Assembly: GCA_964441765.1 (NCBI GenBank) | Contig: CAYTVI010000019.1 | Coordinates: 1 to 30,419 of the forward strand | Length of the DNA: 30,419 nt | Direction: 5' to 3' | Origin: Sulfurospirillum sp964441765 | GTDB taxonomy: Bacteria > Campylobacterota > Campylobacteria > Campylobacterales > Sulfurospirillaceae | Part shown: piece by piece, positions 7,847 through 16,699 of the stretch | Position numbering within the stretch: the first letter of the stretch is position 1 | How the letters are laid out: every line of letters begins with the position of its first letter | Notes under the pieces: generated by a model | What the model saw: the letters and a program-made list of their open reading frames with translations, nothing else | Database searches by the model: none | What the model was told of the DNA's origin: nothing | Program-made: the position numbers and the translations under genes

Positions 7847-8791
7847 ATGTACCAACAGGCGTGGCAAAAAATGTTGCAAGCCAATCATATTCTTATTGTC
7901 TCGCACGTTCATCCTGATGGTGACACACTTGGAAGTGCTTTAGCGCTTTATGAAGTGTTAAAAAATGCTGGAAAAAAAGTATCACATTATAATAAAACAA
8001 AAGAGCTTCCTTATGTGTATGATTTTTTACCAGGATTTTCAAAAATTAAAAATGAACTTCCCAAAGGGTTTGATTTAGTCATTAGTTGTGATTGTTCAAC
8101 GCTTGATCGCTTGAAATTGCCTGAGGGGGCGTATGAGATTATTAACATTGACCATCATATCACAAACCATTATTTTGGAATGATAAATTTAGTGGTCGAT
8201 CGTTTTACGAGTGCGGGGATGGTTGTGTATGAGCTTTTAAAAGCCAATGAAATTAGCATCACCAAAGAGTGTGCTATTTGTCTTTATACCGCAATTGCTG
8301 ATGATACAGGTTTTTTTCTTTATGGCGATATGGATGAGTTAACGTTTTCAATCGTTGCTCAGCTTGTTAAATGCGGTGCCAACCCCAAAGAGATTGCTTC
8401 AAAGGTGAAGCGAAGAGAGCCGCTGTCTAAAATCAGACTCTATGGTTACATGCTCAATCACTTTGATTTGCATGAAAATGGAACGGTTGCTACGGTGATT
8501 TTTGATAAAGCCTCTTTAGAAGCAACAGGGGCAAAAAGACACGATACGAAAAATATTATCAATATGCTACGAAGCATTGTGCATGTCACCAGTGCCATTA
8601 TGATTTTAGAAGAGAAAGAGGGAGGCTACAAAGTCTCTTTACGCTCTAAAGATATTAACGTCGCCAAAATTGCATTGGAGTATCAAGGCGGTGGACATAA
8701 AACAGCTGCTGGTTTTGAGGTTCCTGCGTGTGATCCCAAAGCATTGCGTGATGAAATTTTAGAAAAAATAAAAAGGATACGTCAAGAATGA
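7847..8791 (+). CDS. DHH/DHHA1-family phosphoesterase (NrnA-like)
   Basis: A 314-residue cytoplasmic hydrolase with the layout of NrnA, which degrades short RNA oligonucleotides and/or pAp, or c-di-AMP/pApA products in some species. Mn-binding motifs are HVHPDGDTLGSA near residue 20, CDCST near residue 83, NIDHH near residue 101 and an ADDTGFF segment. The C-terminal DHHA1 domain ends in GGGHKTAAGF. It overlaps the M23 peptidase gene by 4 bases (ATGA). The substrate cannot be decided from sequence, so no symbol is given. Confidence 0.88.
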   Translation: MYQQAWQKMLQANHILIVSHVHPDGDTLGSALALYEVLKNAGKKVSHYNKTKELPYVYDFLPGFSKIKNELPKGFDLVISCDCSTLDRLKLPEGAYEIINIDHHITNHYFGMINLVVDRFTSAGMVVYELLKANEISITKECAICLYTAIADDTGFFLYGDMDELTFSIVAQLVKCGANPKEIASKVKRREPLSKIRLYGYMLNHFDLHENGTVATVIFDKASLEATGAKRHDTKNIINMLRSIVHVTSAIMILEEKEGGYKVSLRSKDINVAKIALEYQGGGHKTAAGFEVPACDPKALRDEILEKIKRIRQE

Positions 8792-10155
8792 GAAGACAAG
8801 GAAAGTCGACTGTTGCATTGAGTATAGGTGTTTTATTGCTTATAATGGTTGGAGTCGTGGCATATGTCTTTAATGCCGCACTTTTTGAGCGAGATAACCC
8901 CACTATTACCCTTGAAAAAGAAGTAGAATGGAATCTAAAAGATCCTTTACATGTAAAGATTGAAGATGCAAGTGGAGTGCGATTTGTACGAGTAAGTTTG
9001 AATGATGGTGAAAAAAGTGTTATCTTGGAGACTAAAGAGATAAAGCAACCTGAAAAAGTTGTTGATTTAAATATTTCATTTCCTAAAACAGGTTTTGGTG
9101 CCAATAAAAAAGTGTTTGAACTCAGTATTGAAGCAACGGATGCAAGTAAATGGAATTTTTTCGCAGGAAACAGTGTTGTTGCTAAGAGTATCATCAAAGT
9201 TGACACCAAAAGACCAGAAGTGAGCATTATTGGTAATTCGTATCGTATTATGAAAGGTGGCGCGGCAAGCGTTATTTTTAGAGCCTACGATGAAGCAATG
9301 AAGTCTCTTTACATCGAAACAAATTTTGGAAAAAAATTCTATCCAACACCTTTTTATAAAGAGGGATATTACATCTCTTTGGTCGCATGGCCCACACAAG
9401 TGGAAAGTTTTAGGGCTTCTATTGTAGCGCAAGACAGAGCTGGTAATATTACAAAAACACCTATCTCTTATTTTGTACAAGATCGCAAATATCGTACTTC
9501 TACCATTGCACTTCAAGATAGCTTTTTAGATGGAAAGATTGCAGATTTGATTTCAGAGATGGCTCCTGAGCGCTCTTCCTTATCACGTTTGGAAAAATTT
9601 AAATTTGTTAATGAAACTATGCGTTCAGGCAATGAAGCGGCTATTTTGAAAGTGACTTCCAATGTTCCAACCACACGTTTGGATGGTTTTTTTATGAAGC
9701 CATTTTACCCTTTGCGTAATGGCAAGGTTGTTGCAAGTTTTGGTGATCATCGTTTTTATGAGTACGATAAACAACCCGTGAGTGAATCTCACCATTTAGG
9801 GCTTGATTTAGCCAGTAATGCCCAAGCACCGATGCAAACGTCTAATGATGGTGTGGTTGTGTTTGCAAGAGAAAATGGCATTTATGGCAATAATATTATT
9901 TTAGATCATGGATTGGGTATTTATTCGTTATACGGGCATTGTTCAAGTTATATGGTGAAAGAAGGCGATGTCCTTAAAGCAGGCGATGCTATTGCTAAAA
10001 CAGGTATCACAGGGTTGGCTTTGGGCGATCATCTCCATTTTGGCATGTATGTTCAAGGCGTAGATGTCAGACCTGAAGAGTGGATGGATGAAGTATGGCT
10101 TAAAGAGAGTATTTTTTCTATTATTGATGTTGCAAAGAAGACGATAGACCGATGA
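8788..10155 (+). CDS. Membrane-anchored M23 peptidase (peptidoglycan endopeptidase)
   Basis: A 455-residue protein with one N-terminal membrane segment (about residues 9-30, a probable signal anchor), a long periplasmic beta-rich region and a C-terminal LytM/M23 domain. Zinc ligands are visible: H336-x3-D340 (HHLGLDL) and H415-x-H417 (GDHLHFG), with the YGHCSSY strand between them. It probably cleaves peptide cross-links in peptidoglycan and so affects cell shape or division, which fits adjacency to minC. Helical-shape endopeptidases of Campylobacter and Helicobacter (Csd/Pgp families) are the nearest class I can name, but I cannot assign orthology. A palindrome copy at 8947 reads LHVK. Confidence 0.9.
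   Translation: MRRQGKSTVALSIGVLLLIMVGVVAYVFNAALFERDNPTITLEKEVEWNLKDPLHVKIEDASGVRFVRVSLNDGEKSVILETKEIKQPEKVVDLNISFPKTGFGANKKVFELSIEATDASKWNFFAGNSVVAKSIIKVDTKRPEVSIIGNSYRIMKGGAASVIFRAYDEAMKSLYIETNFGKKFYPTPFYKEGYYISLVAWPTQVESFRASIVAQDRAGNITKTPISYFVQDRKYRTSTIALQDSFLDGKIADLISEMAPERSSLSRLEKFKFVNETMRSGNEAAILKVTSNVPTTRLDGFFMKPFYPLRNGKVVASFGDHRFYEYDKQPVSESHHLGLDLASNAQAPMQTSNDGVVVFARENGIYGNNIILDHGLGIYSLYGHCSSYMVKEGDVLKAGDAIAKTGITGLALGDHLHFGMYVQGVDVRPEEWMDEVWLKESIFSIIDVAKKTIDR
8947..8956. repeat. TTACATGTAA palindrome, copy 4 (in the M23 peptidase gene)
   Basis: A full 14-base CTTTACATGTAAAG, read Leu-His-Val-Lys. It is the last perfect copy before an 8-kb gap without one. Confidence 0.95.
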
Positions 10156-10754
10156 AAGTAACCCAAAAAAATGTTCGTGTTTTTCATATCGAAATTGAAG
10201 ATGAAAAAGCGTTTTTAGAGTATTTTAGAAAAAATAGCCTTTTACTGAAGGAATTCTTTTTGCTTATCGAAGGTGAGATAACCAAAAATATCGCTTTTGT
10301 TCTAGAACAAAGTGGGGTATGCTATAAAGATATCAATCACTGCTCCATTCGTTTTGGAGGAATTAAAAAAGAGCTACCTTCTTTAGAAGAAAGTCAGACG
10401 AAAGAAGCCAAAGAAGAAATTGCATTGGTTCAAGAACCTAAACAGACACGAAAATTAAAACTTTTTGATAGACCCATTCGCTCAGGTGAAGAGATACACG
10501 AATCTGTACCTGTTGTTATTTTTGGACGTGTAAATAGTGGTGCAAAAGTCTTTTGTGAAGAGAGTATGAGTATTTATGGCATCATCGATGGATTGGTTCA
10601 GTGTGATGGTGAATATATAGTTTTAAATGGTATCAGCCCAAGAGGACATCTGATTTTTAATGGAGAAATTGTGGAGCGAAGCCACATTAGAGAAAACGTT
10701 CTTCAAAAAATTGTGATGCGAGAAGGGCTTTTAGAAATAAAGGAAATTGTGTGA
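10152..10754 (+). CDS. minC: Septum-site determining protein MinC
   Basis: A 200-residue FtsZ-assembly inhibitor acting with MinD to keep division at midcell. The C-terminal half is diagnostic: RPIRSGEEIH, then VVIFGRVNSGAKV, SIYGIIDGLV and FNGEIV, matching the beta-helical MinC_C domain. The N-terminal domain (about 1-75) is diverged and a charged linker joins the two. It overlaps the M23 gene by 4 bases and lpxC by 4 bases. No minD or minE lies in the window. Confidence 0.9.
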   Translation: MKVTQKNVRVFHIEIEDEKAFLEYFRKNSLLLKEFFLLIEGEITKNIAFVLEQSGVCYKDINHCSIRFGGIKKELPSLEESQTKEAKEEIALVQEPKQTRKLKLFDRPIRSGEEIHESVPVVIFGRVNSGAKVFCEESMSIYGIIDGLVQCDGEYIVLNGISPRGHLIFNGEIVERSHIRENVLQKIVMREGLLEIKEIV

Positions 10755-11635
10755 AACAAGTCACATTAGCTAAAAGTGTGAGCGGTGTTGGAATAGGTCT
10801 TCATAAGGGAGAACCTATTAAGATAACCCTTGAACCACTTGAAGCCAATAGCGGCATTCTTTTTTACAGAAGTGATGTAGGAATGCTTGTAAAAGCAGAA
10901 CCCTCCAATGTTGTCAATACGCAAATGGCAACCGTGATTGGTAATGGAACTCATTTTATCTCTACGATTGAACATCTTTTATCCTCTGTGTATGCGTATG
11001 GCATTGATAATATTCGTATTGTGCTTGATGGCGCTGAAGTCCCTGTGATGGATGGGAGTGGAGCGAGCTTTTGTATGATGCTTGATGAAGCAGGAAAGCG
11101 AAAACTTGAAGCAACCAAACAGCTTTTAATTATTAAAAAAGAGGTGGAAGTTACGGATGGTAAGAAATTTGCCCGTGTTACGCCTAGTTTAAAACCGACC
11201 TATCACTTTCAAATTGAGTTTGCTCATCCTGCCATTGGGAAGCAAGAGTATCGTTTTGAATTTAGTAAGAAAAATTTTATTGAAGAGATTGCTCGTGCTC
11301 GCACCTTTGGTTTTCTAAAAGATGTTCAAATGTTACGTTCTCGTGGCTTAGCCCTTGGCGGCTCTTTGGATAATGCGGTTGTGATGGATGAAACGAAAAT
11401 ACTCAATCCTGAAGGACTTCGTTTTTCCAATGAATTTGTGAGACATAAGATTTTAGATGCTATCGGTGATTTGGCTTTACTTGGAGCTCCTTTTGTGGGA
11501 GATTACAGCTCTTTTGCAGGCAGTCACCACTTAAATCATGAGCTGACAAAAGCAATTTTTCGAGATCCTAGTAACTATGAAATTAAGACGCTGAGCCATG
11601 AAAATGCGTATGAATTTGAAAAGGTGTTTGCATAA
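10751..11635 (+). CDS. lpxC: UDP-3-O-acyl-GlcNAc deacetylase LpxC
   Basis: A 294-residue zinc amidase that performs the committed step of lipid A synthesis. Motifs are SGVGIGLHKGEPI at the N-terminus, FISTIEHLLSSVYAYGID with zinc ligand H75, DGSGASF, RTFGF, and NEFVRHKILDAIGDLALLG carrying the second His and the Asp ligand. The catalytic His lies in AGSHHLNHEL. The start is GTG at 10751, overlapping the minC stop as GTGTGA. Length is normal. Confidence 0.97.
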   Translation: MKQVTLAKSVSGVGIGLHKGEPIKITLEPLEANSGILFYRSDVGMLVKAEPSNVVNTQMATVIGNGTHFISTIEHLLSSVYAYGIDNIRIVLDGAEVPVMDGSGASFCMMLDEAGKRKLEATKQLLIIKKEVEVTDGKKFARVTPSLKPTYHFQIEFAHPAIGKQEYRFEFSKKNFIEEIARARTFGFLKDVQMLRSRGLALGGSLDNAVVMDETKILNPEGLRFSNEFVRHKILDAIGDLALLGAPFVGDYSSFAGSHHLNHELTKAIFRDPSNYEIKTLSHENAYEFEKVFA

Positions 11636-11658
11636 AAAAAGCAGTTGATGTTATCGTC

Positions 11659-12090
11659 GTGGCACTTTCTTCACCTTTACATGTAGGTATTTATGAAGAG
11701 AGTGTATTAATAGAACAATACAGTACAACAGAGCATACGAGCGAAGCTCTTCCCCAAATTTTCGATAAGATCAGTCAGAAATATATTCTAAATGCACTTT
11801 TTTTTGCCAAAGGACCTGGGAGTTTTATGTCCATTAAAATTACCTACATTTTTTTAAAAACGTTGAGTATTACATTAGGCATTCCTTTGTATGCAACCGA
11901 TGGATTTACGTTTAATGCAGGTGCGCCGATTAAAGCGATGCGTCAGCTTTATTTTATAAAAGAAAATGGAACAATTGTAACGCATCTTTTTAAAACGCCT
12001 CAAGAGAGTTTTTTTGAATTGCCAAAAGTATTAGAAAGAAATTGTTTTGATGAAAATAATGAACCACTTTATATGTTACCAGCTGTTTAG
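11659..12090 (+). CDS. tsaB: TsaB-like protein (tRNA t6A synthesis partner), short and with uncertain start
   Basis: A 143-residue protein from the first canonical start (GTG 11659). It resembles the N-terminal half of TsaB, the inactive ASKHA partner of TsaD in threonylcarbamoyladenosine formation. The key segment is FFAKGPGSFMSIKITYIF, a variant of the family's GPGSFTGLRIG. About 140 residues is short against roughly 220 for E. coli TsaB; the C-terminal half is missing or replaced. The frame stays open upstream to a TGA at 11617-11619 and encodes a plausible first strand (KKAVDVIVVALSSP) that the GTG start would cut. An ATA at 11632, overlapping the lpxC stop and preceded by AAAAGG, is a possible real start. 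Family assignment is moderate. Confidence 0.6.
   Translation: MALSSPLHVGIYEESVLIEQYSTTEHTSEALPQIFDKISQKYILNALFFAKGPGSFMSIKITYIFLKTLSITLGIPLYATDGFTFNAGAPIKAMRQLYFIKENGTIVTHLFKTPQESFFELPKVLERNCFDENNEPLYMLPAV
11676..11687. repeat. Degenerate palindrome copy (CTTTACATGTAG) in the tsaB-like gene
   Basis: It matches the dispersed palindrome at 9 of 10 core bases (TTACATGTAG) and is read Leu-His-Val-Gly. It is the only near-copy in the block 8957-16986. Confidence 0.6.
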
Positions 12091-12098
12091 GAGAAAAG

Positions 12099-12983
12099 GT
12101 GAAGATAAAAATTCCTGCAACCAGTGCTAATTTAGGCCCTGGATTTGATTGTTTAGGTTTGGCTTTAAGTTTATACAATGAAGTGGTCATTAAACCTTCA
12201 AGTTATCAAAGTATTTCAGTTAAAGGTGAAGGTGAAGAGAATGTTAAGCTCAAAAAAAATAACATTTTTATCTCTATTTTTAATGACATTTATCAAGAAT
12301 TAGTGGGAAAAAAAGACCTTTTTCGATTTGAGTTTCAAAACAATATCCCCTTTTCTCGTGGGCTTGGCAGTAGTTCAGCGGTTATTGTGGGCGCGATTGC
12401 TAGCGCATATGAGATGGCGGGCGTTAAAGCATCTAAAGAGACTATTTTAAATAAAGCAATTTTATATGAGACACACCCCGATAATATAGCACCTGCTGTT
12501 TATGGTGGTTTTACGAGTTCTATTGTTGAAAATGGAAAAGTGAAGACATTGAAAAAAAATCTTTCAGATAAAATCCAAGCCGTGATGGTGATTCCCGATA
12601 GGTCTATGTCTACAGCCCAATCACGAACACAATTACCCAAGTCCTATATGATGAAAAATGTTGTTTATAATCTTTCTCATGCATCTCTTTTAAGTGCAGC
12701 ATTTTTTAGTGAAAATTGGGATTATTTACGTTCAGCATCTAAGGATTGTATGCACGAGCACAGAAGAATGAAACAGATGCGTGAGCTTTTTGATGTTCGA
12801 GAGGTGGCCTTGAAAAATGGAGCTTTAATGAGTACCCTTTCAGGAAGTGGCTCTTCTTTTTTTAATCTCACAAAAGTTGAGGACGCTCCAAAGCTTGCAT
12901 CTATACTCAAAAATAATTTCCCAATGTTCCGAGTTGAGGTATTTACCTTTGATAATGATGGATTTACCATCATTAAAAGCTGA
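12099..12983 (+). CDS. thrB: Homoserine kinase ThrB (GHMP family)
   Basis: A 294-residue enzyme that phosphorylates homoserine with ATP for threonine synthesis. GHMP signatures are PATSANLGPGFDCLGLALSL at the N-terminus, the ATP loop PFSRGLGSSSAVIVGAI near residue 86, and the C-terminal STLSGSGSSFF glycine-rich motif. The start is GTG at 12099 with TAGGAG about 6 bases upstream, overlapping the end of the tsaB-like stop region. thrB next to infB is a recurring arrangement in Campylobacterota. Confidence 0.95.
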   Translation: MKIKIPATSANLGPGFDCLGLALSLYNEVVIKPSSYQSISVKGEGEENVKLKKNNIFISIFNDIYQELVGKKDLFRFEFQNNIPFSRGLGSSSAVIVGAIASAYEMAGVKASKETILNKAILYETHPDNIAPAVYGGFTSSIVENGKVKTLKKNLSDKIQAVMVIPDRSMSTAQSRTQLPKSYMMKNVVYNLSHASLLSAAFFSENWDYLRSASKDCMHEHRRMKQMRELFDVREVALKNGALMSTLSGSGSSFFNLTKVEDAPKLASILKNNFPMFRVEVFTFDNDGFTIIKS

Positions 12984-13001
12984 AAGACAGCTCAATTTTG
13001 G

Positions 13002-13007
13002 TATAAT
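13002..13007 (+). promoter_or_regulatory. -10 box immediately upstream of ylxR
   Basis: A perfect TATAAT ending 10 bases before the ylxR ATG at 13018. Transcription from it would leave a leader of only about 3-5 nt, and no ribosome site is visible before the ATG. It would allow infB expression independent of thrB. Confidence 0.5.
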
Positions 13008-13017
13008 CAGGCGCTAA

Positions 13018-13269
13018 ATGAGTCAACCTATACGAATGTGCATTGCTTGCCGTGTTAGGGCGTTGCAAGGTGATCTCCAAAGAGTACAAATCATCGATGG
13101 AAAGCTAGTGGAATTTACAAAAACGGGAAGAAGTTTTTATCTCTGCCATAACTGTATAGCTCACAATGACAAAAAGCTTATTAAAGTATTAAACAATAAA
13201 TGCAAAACAAATCACAAATCAATAATGGAATTTGGTAAAATTTTTAAGGAGACAGGGTCGAATGGATAA
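13018..13269 (+). CDS. ylxR: YlxR family (DUF448) nucleic-acid-binding protein
   Basis: An 83-residue basic protein. Family signature PIRMCIACRVR is at the N-terminus, with GRSFYLCHNCI near residue 39; the two Cys pairs (C8/C11 and C43/C46 by my count) could bind a metal. YlxR proteins lie between nusA and infB in many bacteria and are thought to act in RNA binding or gene regulation. Here there is no nusA; it follows thrB. The last 8 bases overlap the infB start. The message may be almost leaderless. Confidence 0.85.
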   Translation: MSQPIRMCIACRVRALQGDLQRVQIIDGKLVEFTKTGRSFYLCHNCIAHNDKKLIKVLNNKCKTNHKSIMEFGKIFKETGSNG

Positions 13270-15901
13270 GGTTCGTATAACCGAGATAGCAAAAGAACTT
13301 GGCATGAAAAGTAAAGATGTCATTGAAAAGGCAGTAGATTTAGGACTTGATGTCAAATCAGCATCAAGTTCAATCACAACTGATGATGCCGAGAAACTGA
13401 TGAATTATGTGTTAACGGGAGAGAACGTTCAACACACCAAACCTGCACAGACGTCTCAAGCTCCGGAAGTCATCAAAGAAGTTGTAAAAAATGAAGTACC
13501 AATGCCGACAAAAGAAGTTGTGGTTAAACACGTTGTTGAAACAACACCTATTGTTGAGCCAAAAACAAAAACACTAAAAGAAAAAGAGCGTGAAAAAGAG
13601 CTTGCATCTCCTGCTTCTATTGTAAAACCCGATGAAGAAGTTTTAAGCGAAGAAAAATTTGAATCAACCAATGTTCAAAAAAGACGTGGCTTGGTGATTG
13701 TTAAGAAAAAAAGACCAGATGTTGTTGAACCCGAAGTTGAAGTTAAAAAAGAGTATTCATCTTTTGCTGGACAACATACGCATACTGCTCGTAGCATGGA
13801 AGCCATGTTCGCAAACGCTTCATTAAATGAGCCTTTGAAAAAGAAGAAAAAACCTAAAAAAGGGCCTGCTGAGAAAAAAGTAGGTGCCGAAAAGTTAGAC
13901 TTGTCTATTAATATCGAAATGGCTGATATTAGCATTGATACAGAAGAAGAGGGCATGATTGTATTGCCTGATTTGAATATTGGGCTAAGTTTAAACGAAG
14001 AAGCAAAAAAGAAAAAGCAAATAGACCCAAGCCAAATTCGTACAACAAAGAAGACAAATTTTGTGATGCAAGGCATTCAGCGTGAAGGGCGAAGACGAAG
14101 ACGTCGTCCTATGCAAACGCAAGAAGCTGTAGCAGTCAGTGCGATTGAAATCCCTGAAGAAATCAGGGTGTATGAATTTGCTGAAAAAATCAACAAGCCT
14201 GTAGGCGAAGTTATTAAAGAACTTTTTTCTTTAGGTGTTATGTTTACAAAAAATGACTTTTTAGATAAAGATTCTATTGAAATTTTAGCAGATACCTTTA
14301 ATGTAAATGTGACAACGGTCAATGACCAAGAAGCCTTTGATTATGTTAAAGCATACGATGAAGAAGGTGAAGCGGGTGAGCAAAATCTTGTTGAAAGAGC
14401 TCCAGTTATTACCATTATGGGACACGTAGATCATGGTAAAACATCATTACTTGACTATATTAGAAGCGCAAAAGTAGCTGCGGGTGAAGCAGGTGGTATT
14501 ACACAGCACGTGGGTGCATATATGGTTGAGAAAAATGGTAGAAGTATTACCTTTATTGACACTCCAGGACACGAAGCGTTTACCGAAATGCGTTCACGTG
14601 GTGCAAAAGTGACTGATATCGTCATTGTTGTTGTTGCTGCAGATGATGGTGTGAAACCTCAAACCAAAGAAGCTGTTGAACATTCAAAAGCAGCAGGCGT
14701 TCCTATTATTGTTGCTGTCAATAAAATGGATAAAGAATCAGCAAACCCAGATATGGCAAAAGCGCAATTAGCAGAGCTTGGGCTTACGCCTATTGAATGG
14801 GGTGGAGATACAGAATTTGTTCATGTATCTGCAAAAACAGGTATGGGAATTGAAGATTTATTAGAAACGATTTTATTACAAGCCGATTTATTAGAACTCA
14901 AAGCTGACCCAACGCGTGATGTAAAAGCGACAGTGATTGAAAGTTCTTTAGAAAAAGGACGAGGTCCTGTTGCAACAGTTGTTGTTCAAGATGGTACGAT
15001 GAGAGTAGGCGACATCGTTGTTGCAGGTGTTGCTTTTGGTAAAGTAAAAGCCCTTTTAGATGATTTAGGACGTTCTGTTAAAGAAGCAAAACCAGGCGAG
15101 CCTGTTGTTGTTTTAGGCTTAAGTGAAGTTCCTGGGGCTGGAGAAACACTTATCAGTGTGAAAACAGACAAAATCGCGCGTGAGTTTGCAAAGAAAAAAG
15201 CAGAATATTTACGTCAAAAAGAACTTTCAAAATCAACCAAAGTTAGTCTTGATGAATTAAGCGACATGATTGCAGAGGGTGCATTAAAAACGTTACCAGT
15301 TATTATTAAAGCTGATGTTCAAGGCTCTTTAGAAGCCATCAAAGGAAGCTTGGAAAAAATTCGAAATAATGAAACAAAAGTTAATATCGTTAGTTCAGGT
15401 ATTGGTGGAATTACTGAAAGCGATGTTGCCATGGCAAGTGCCAGTTCAAACTGTGTGATTTTAGGTTTCCATGTGCGTCCAACAGGTACCGTAAAAGAAA
15501 AAGCAAAGAGCATGGGTGTTGAAATCAAAACCTATAATATTATTTACGATTTGATTGATGATGTCACAGGTATTGTAACGGGTATGATGGCACCAGTGAT
15601 TCGTGAAGAAAATATTGGTCAAGCGATGGTTCGAGAAGTATTCAATGTTCCAAAACTAGGAGCGATTGCTGGATGTATCGTTACAGATGGCACCATTAAC
15701 CGTGGTGTTAAAATCCGTGTTATTCGTGATGGTGTGATTATTTACGAAGGAAAAGTCTCTTCACTCAAACGTTTCAAAGACGACGTTAAAGAGGTGACAA
15801 AAGGGTATGAGTGTGGTGTAGGCATTGAGGGCTACACCGATATTAAAGCGGGTGATTATATCGAGAGCTTTAAAGAGGTTGAAGAAAAAGCGAAACTGTA
15901 A
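13262..15901 (+). CDS. infB: Translation initiation factor IF-2
   Basis: An 879-residue GTPase that brings initiator tRNA to the 30S subunit and promotes subunit joining. It has an N-terminal IF2N helix domain (MDKVRITEIAKELGMKSKDV), a long charged low-complexity linker (about residues 60-290), a second IF2N segment near 297, then the G domain: G387HVDHGKTS (G1), GGITQHVGA (G2), DTPGHEAF (G3), NKMD (G4) and SAKTG (G5). Domains II-IV follow. I start at ATG 13262, preceded by AAGGAG; a TTG ten codons upstream would make the ribosome site itself coding. It overlaps ylxR by 8 bases. It contains no copy of the palindrome despite its length. Confidence 0.98.
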   Translation: MDKVRITEIAKELGMKSKDVIEKAVDLGLDVKSASSSITTDDAEKLMNYVLTGENVQHTKPAQTSQAPEVIKEVVKNEVPMPTKEVVVKHVVETTPIVEPKTKTLKEKEREKELASPASIVKPDEEVLSEEKFESTNVQKRRGLVIVKKKRPDVVEPEVEVKKEYSSFAGQHTHTARSMEAMFANASLNEPLKKKKKPKKGPAEKKVGAEKLDLSINIEMADISIDTEEEGMIVLPDLNIGLSLNEEAKKKKQIDPSQIRTTKKTNFVMQGIQREGRRRRRRPMQTQEAVAVSAIEIPEEIRVYEFAEKINKPVGEVIKELFSLGVMFTKNDFLDKDSIEILADTFNVNVTTVNDQEAFDYVKAYDEEGEAGEQNLVERAPVITIMGHVDHGKTSLLDYIRSAKVAAGEAGGITQHVGAYMVEKNGRSITFIDTPGHEAFTEMRSRGAKVTDIVIVVVAADDGVKPQTKEAVEHSKAAGVPIIVAVNKMDKESANPDMAKAQLAELGLTPIEWGGDTEFVHVSAKTGMGIEDLLETILLQADLLELKADPTRDVKATVIESSLEKGRGPVATVVVQDGTMRVGDIVVAGVAFGKVKALLDDLGRSVKEAKPGEPVVVLGLSEVPGAGETLISVKTDKIAREFAKKKAEYLRQKELSKSTKVSLDELSDMIAEGALKTLPVIIKADVQGSLEAIKGSLEKIRNNETKVNIVSSGIGGITESDVAMASASSNCVILGFHVRPTGTVKEKAKSMGVEIKTYNIIYDLIDDVTGIVTGMMAPVIREENIGQAMVREVFNVPKLGAIAGCIVTDGTINRGVKIRVIRDGVIIYEGKVSSLKRFKDDVKEVTKGYECGVGIEGYTDIKAGDYIESFKEVEEKAKL

Positions 15902-15903
15902 AA

Positions 15904-16278
15904 ATGGATAAAAGTATCAAAATTCAGCGCACAGAAAGTGTGTTGCGTGAACTCATTCCTGAAGCCCTCTCAACATTAGAAGATGAGATGTTAAGAGGCG
16001 TTTGTGTGGTTGATGTTGAGTGTAGCCGTGGAAAATATGATGCCATCGTCTATTTAGATGGCAATGTGTATGATGCAAAAGAGAAGAGTTATATTCTCTC
16101 TCATTTAGAACGGGTTAAGCGACACATTCAAAACCATTGTATGCAAACTGAGGGGTGGTTTCGTTGTCCAAATTTTAGATTTCGGTTTGATGACAGCTTA
16201 GAGCGTCAGAATAAAATGGATGCGTTATTTGCCAAAGTAGAAGAAGAGCTTAGAAAAGGGAAAAAAAGCGATGTTTGA
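15904..16278 (+). CDS. rbfA: Ribosome-binding factor A
   Basis: A 124-residue KH-like 30S maturation factor. The call rests on the size, the N-terminal helix (IQRTESVLRELIPEAL), the central VVDVECSRGKYDAIVYL strand region, the late RCPNFRFRFDDSLERQ segment (RbfA proteins show a P-x-L/F-x-F-x-D-S motif here), and its place between infB and rimP. It starts 2 bases after the infB stop and overlaps rimP by 8 bases. Confidence 0.92.
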   Translation: MDKSIKIQRTESVLRELIPEALSTLEDEMLRGVCVVDVECSRGKYDAIVYLDGNVYDAKEKSYILSHLERVKRHIQNHCMQTEGWFRCPNFRFRFDDSLERQNKMDALFAKVEEELRKGKKSDV

Positions 16279-16699
16279 TAGAGACAATATGATAAAAATC
16301 GTTGAAAGCTGTGGTGTCAACGTGTATGATACTGAAGTGGTCAGTGAATTTGATAAGCGTATTTTTCGCCTTTATATCACTTCCAAAGAGGGTATTAGCC
16401 TCGATAAATGTGCGGAAGTCAGTCGTATTTTATCGCCCATTTTTGATGTTGAGCCTCCGCTTGAAGGTGAATATACGTTTGAAGTAAGCTCTCCTGGCAT
16501 TGAACGAAAACTTTTAAAACCTGAGCATTTTAATGCTTCTATTGGTGAAAAAGTGAAAATTAAACTCAAAGATAAAGAAAAATTTATTGGGATTTTAGAG
16601 AGCTTTGAAAATGCTCATATTGGCGTTCGCGTCGATAAAGAGCTGAAAGTTGTTCCCATGGATAGTATTGAAAAAGCACGTACCTATTTTGAATGGTAA
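16271..16699 (+). CDS. rimP: Ribosome maturation factor RimP
   Basis: A 142-residue 30S assembly factor. Conserved features are RIFRLYITSKEGISLDKCAEVSR, the YTFEVSSPGIERKLLKPEHF signature near residue 67, and a C-terminal SH3-like barrel ending FIGILESFENAHIGV. It overlaps both rbfA and ribD, so the three are translationally linked. Confidence 0.95.
   Translation: MFDRDNMIKIVESCGVNVYDTEVVSEFDKRIFRLYITSKEGISLDKCAEVSRILSPIFDVEPPLEGEYTFEVSSPGIERKLLKPEHFNASIGEKVKIKLKDKEKFIGILESFENAHIGVRVDKELKVVPMDSIEKARTYFEW

Noticed and set aside
8655..9516. Long minus-strand open frames opposite the DHH and M23 genes
   Set aside because: The plus-strand genes carry clear domain motifs and overlap each other by 4 bases; the reverse frames have none.
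13675..14322. Long minus-strand open frames opposite infB
   Set aside because: They mirror the low-complexity charged linker of infB (Lys/Glu codons read backwards as Phe/Ser), with no start context or family match.
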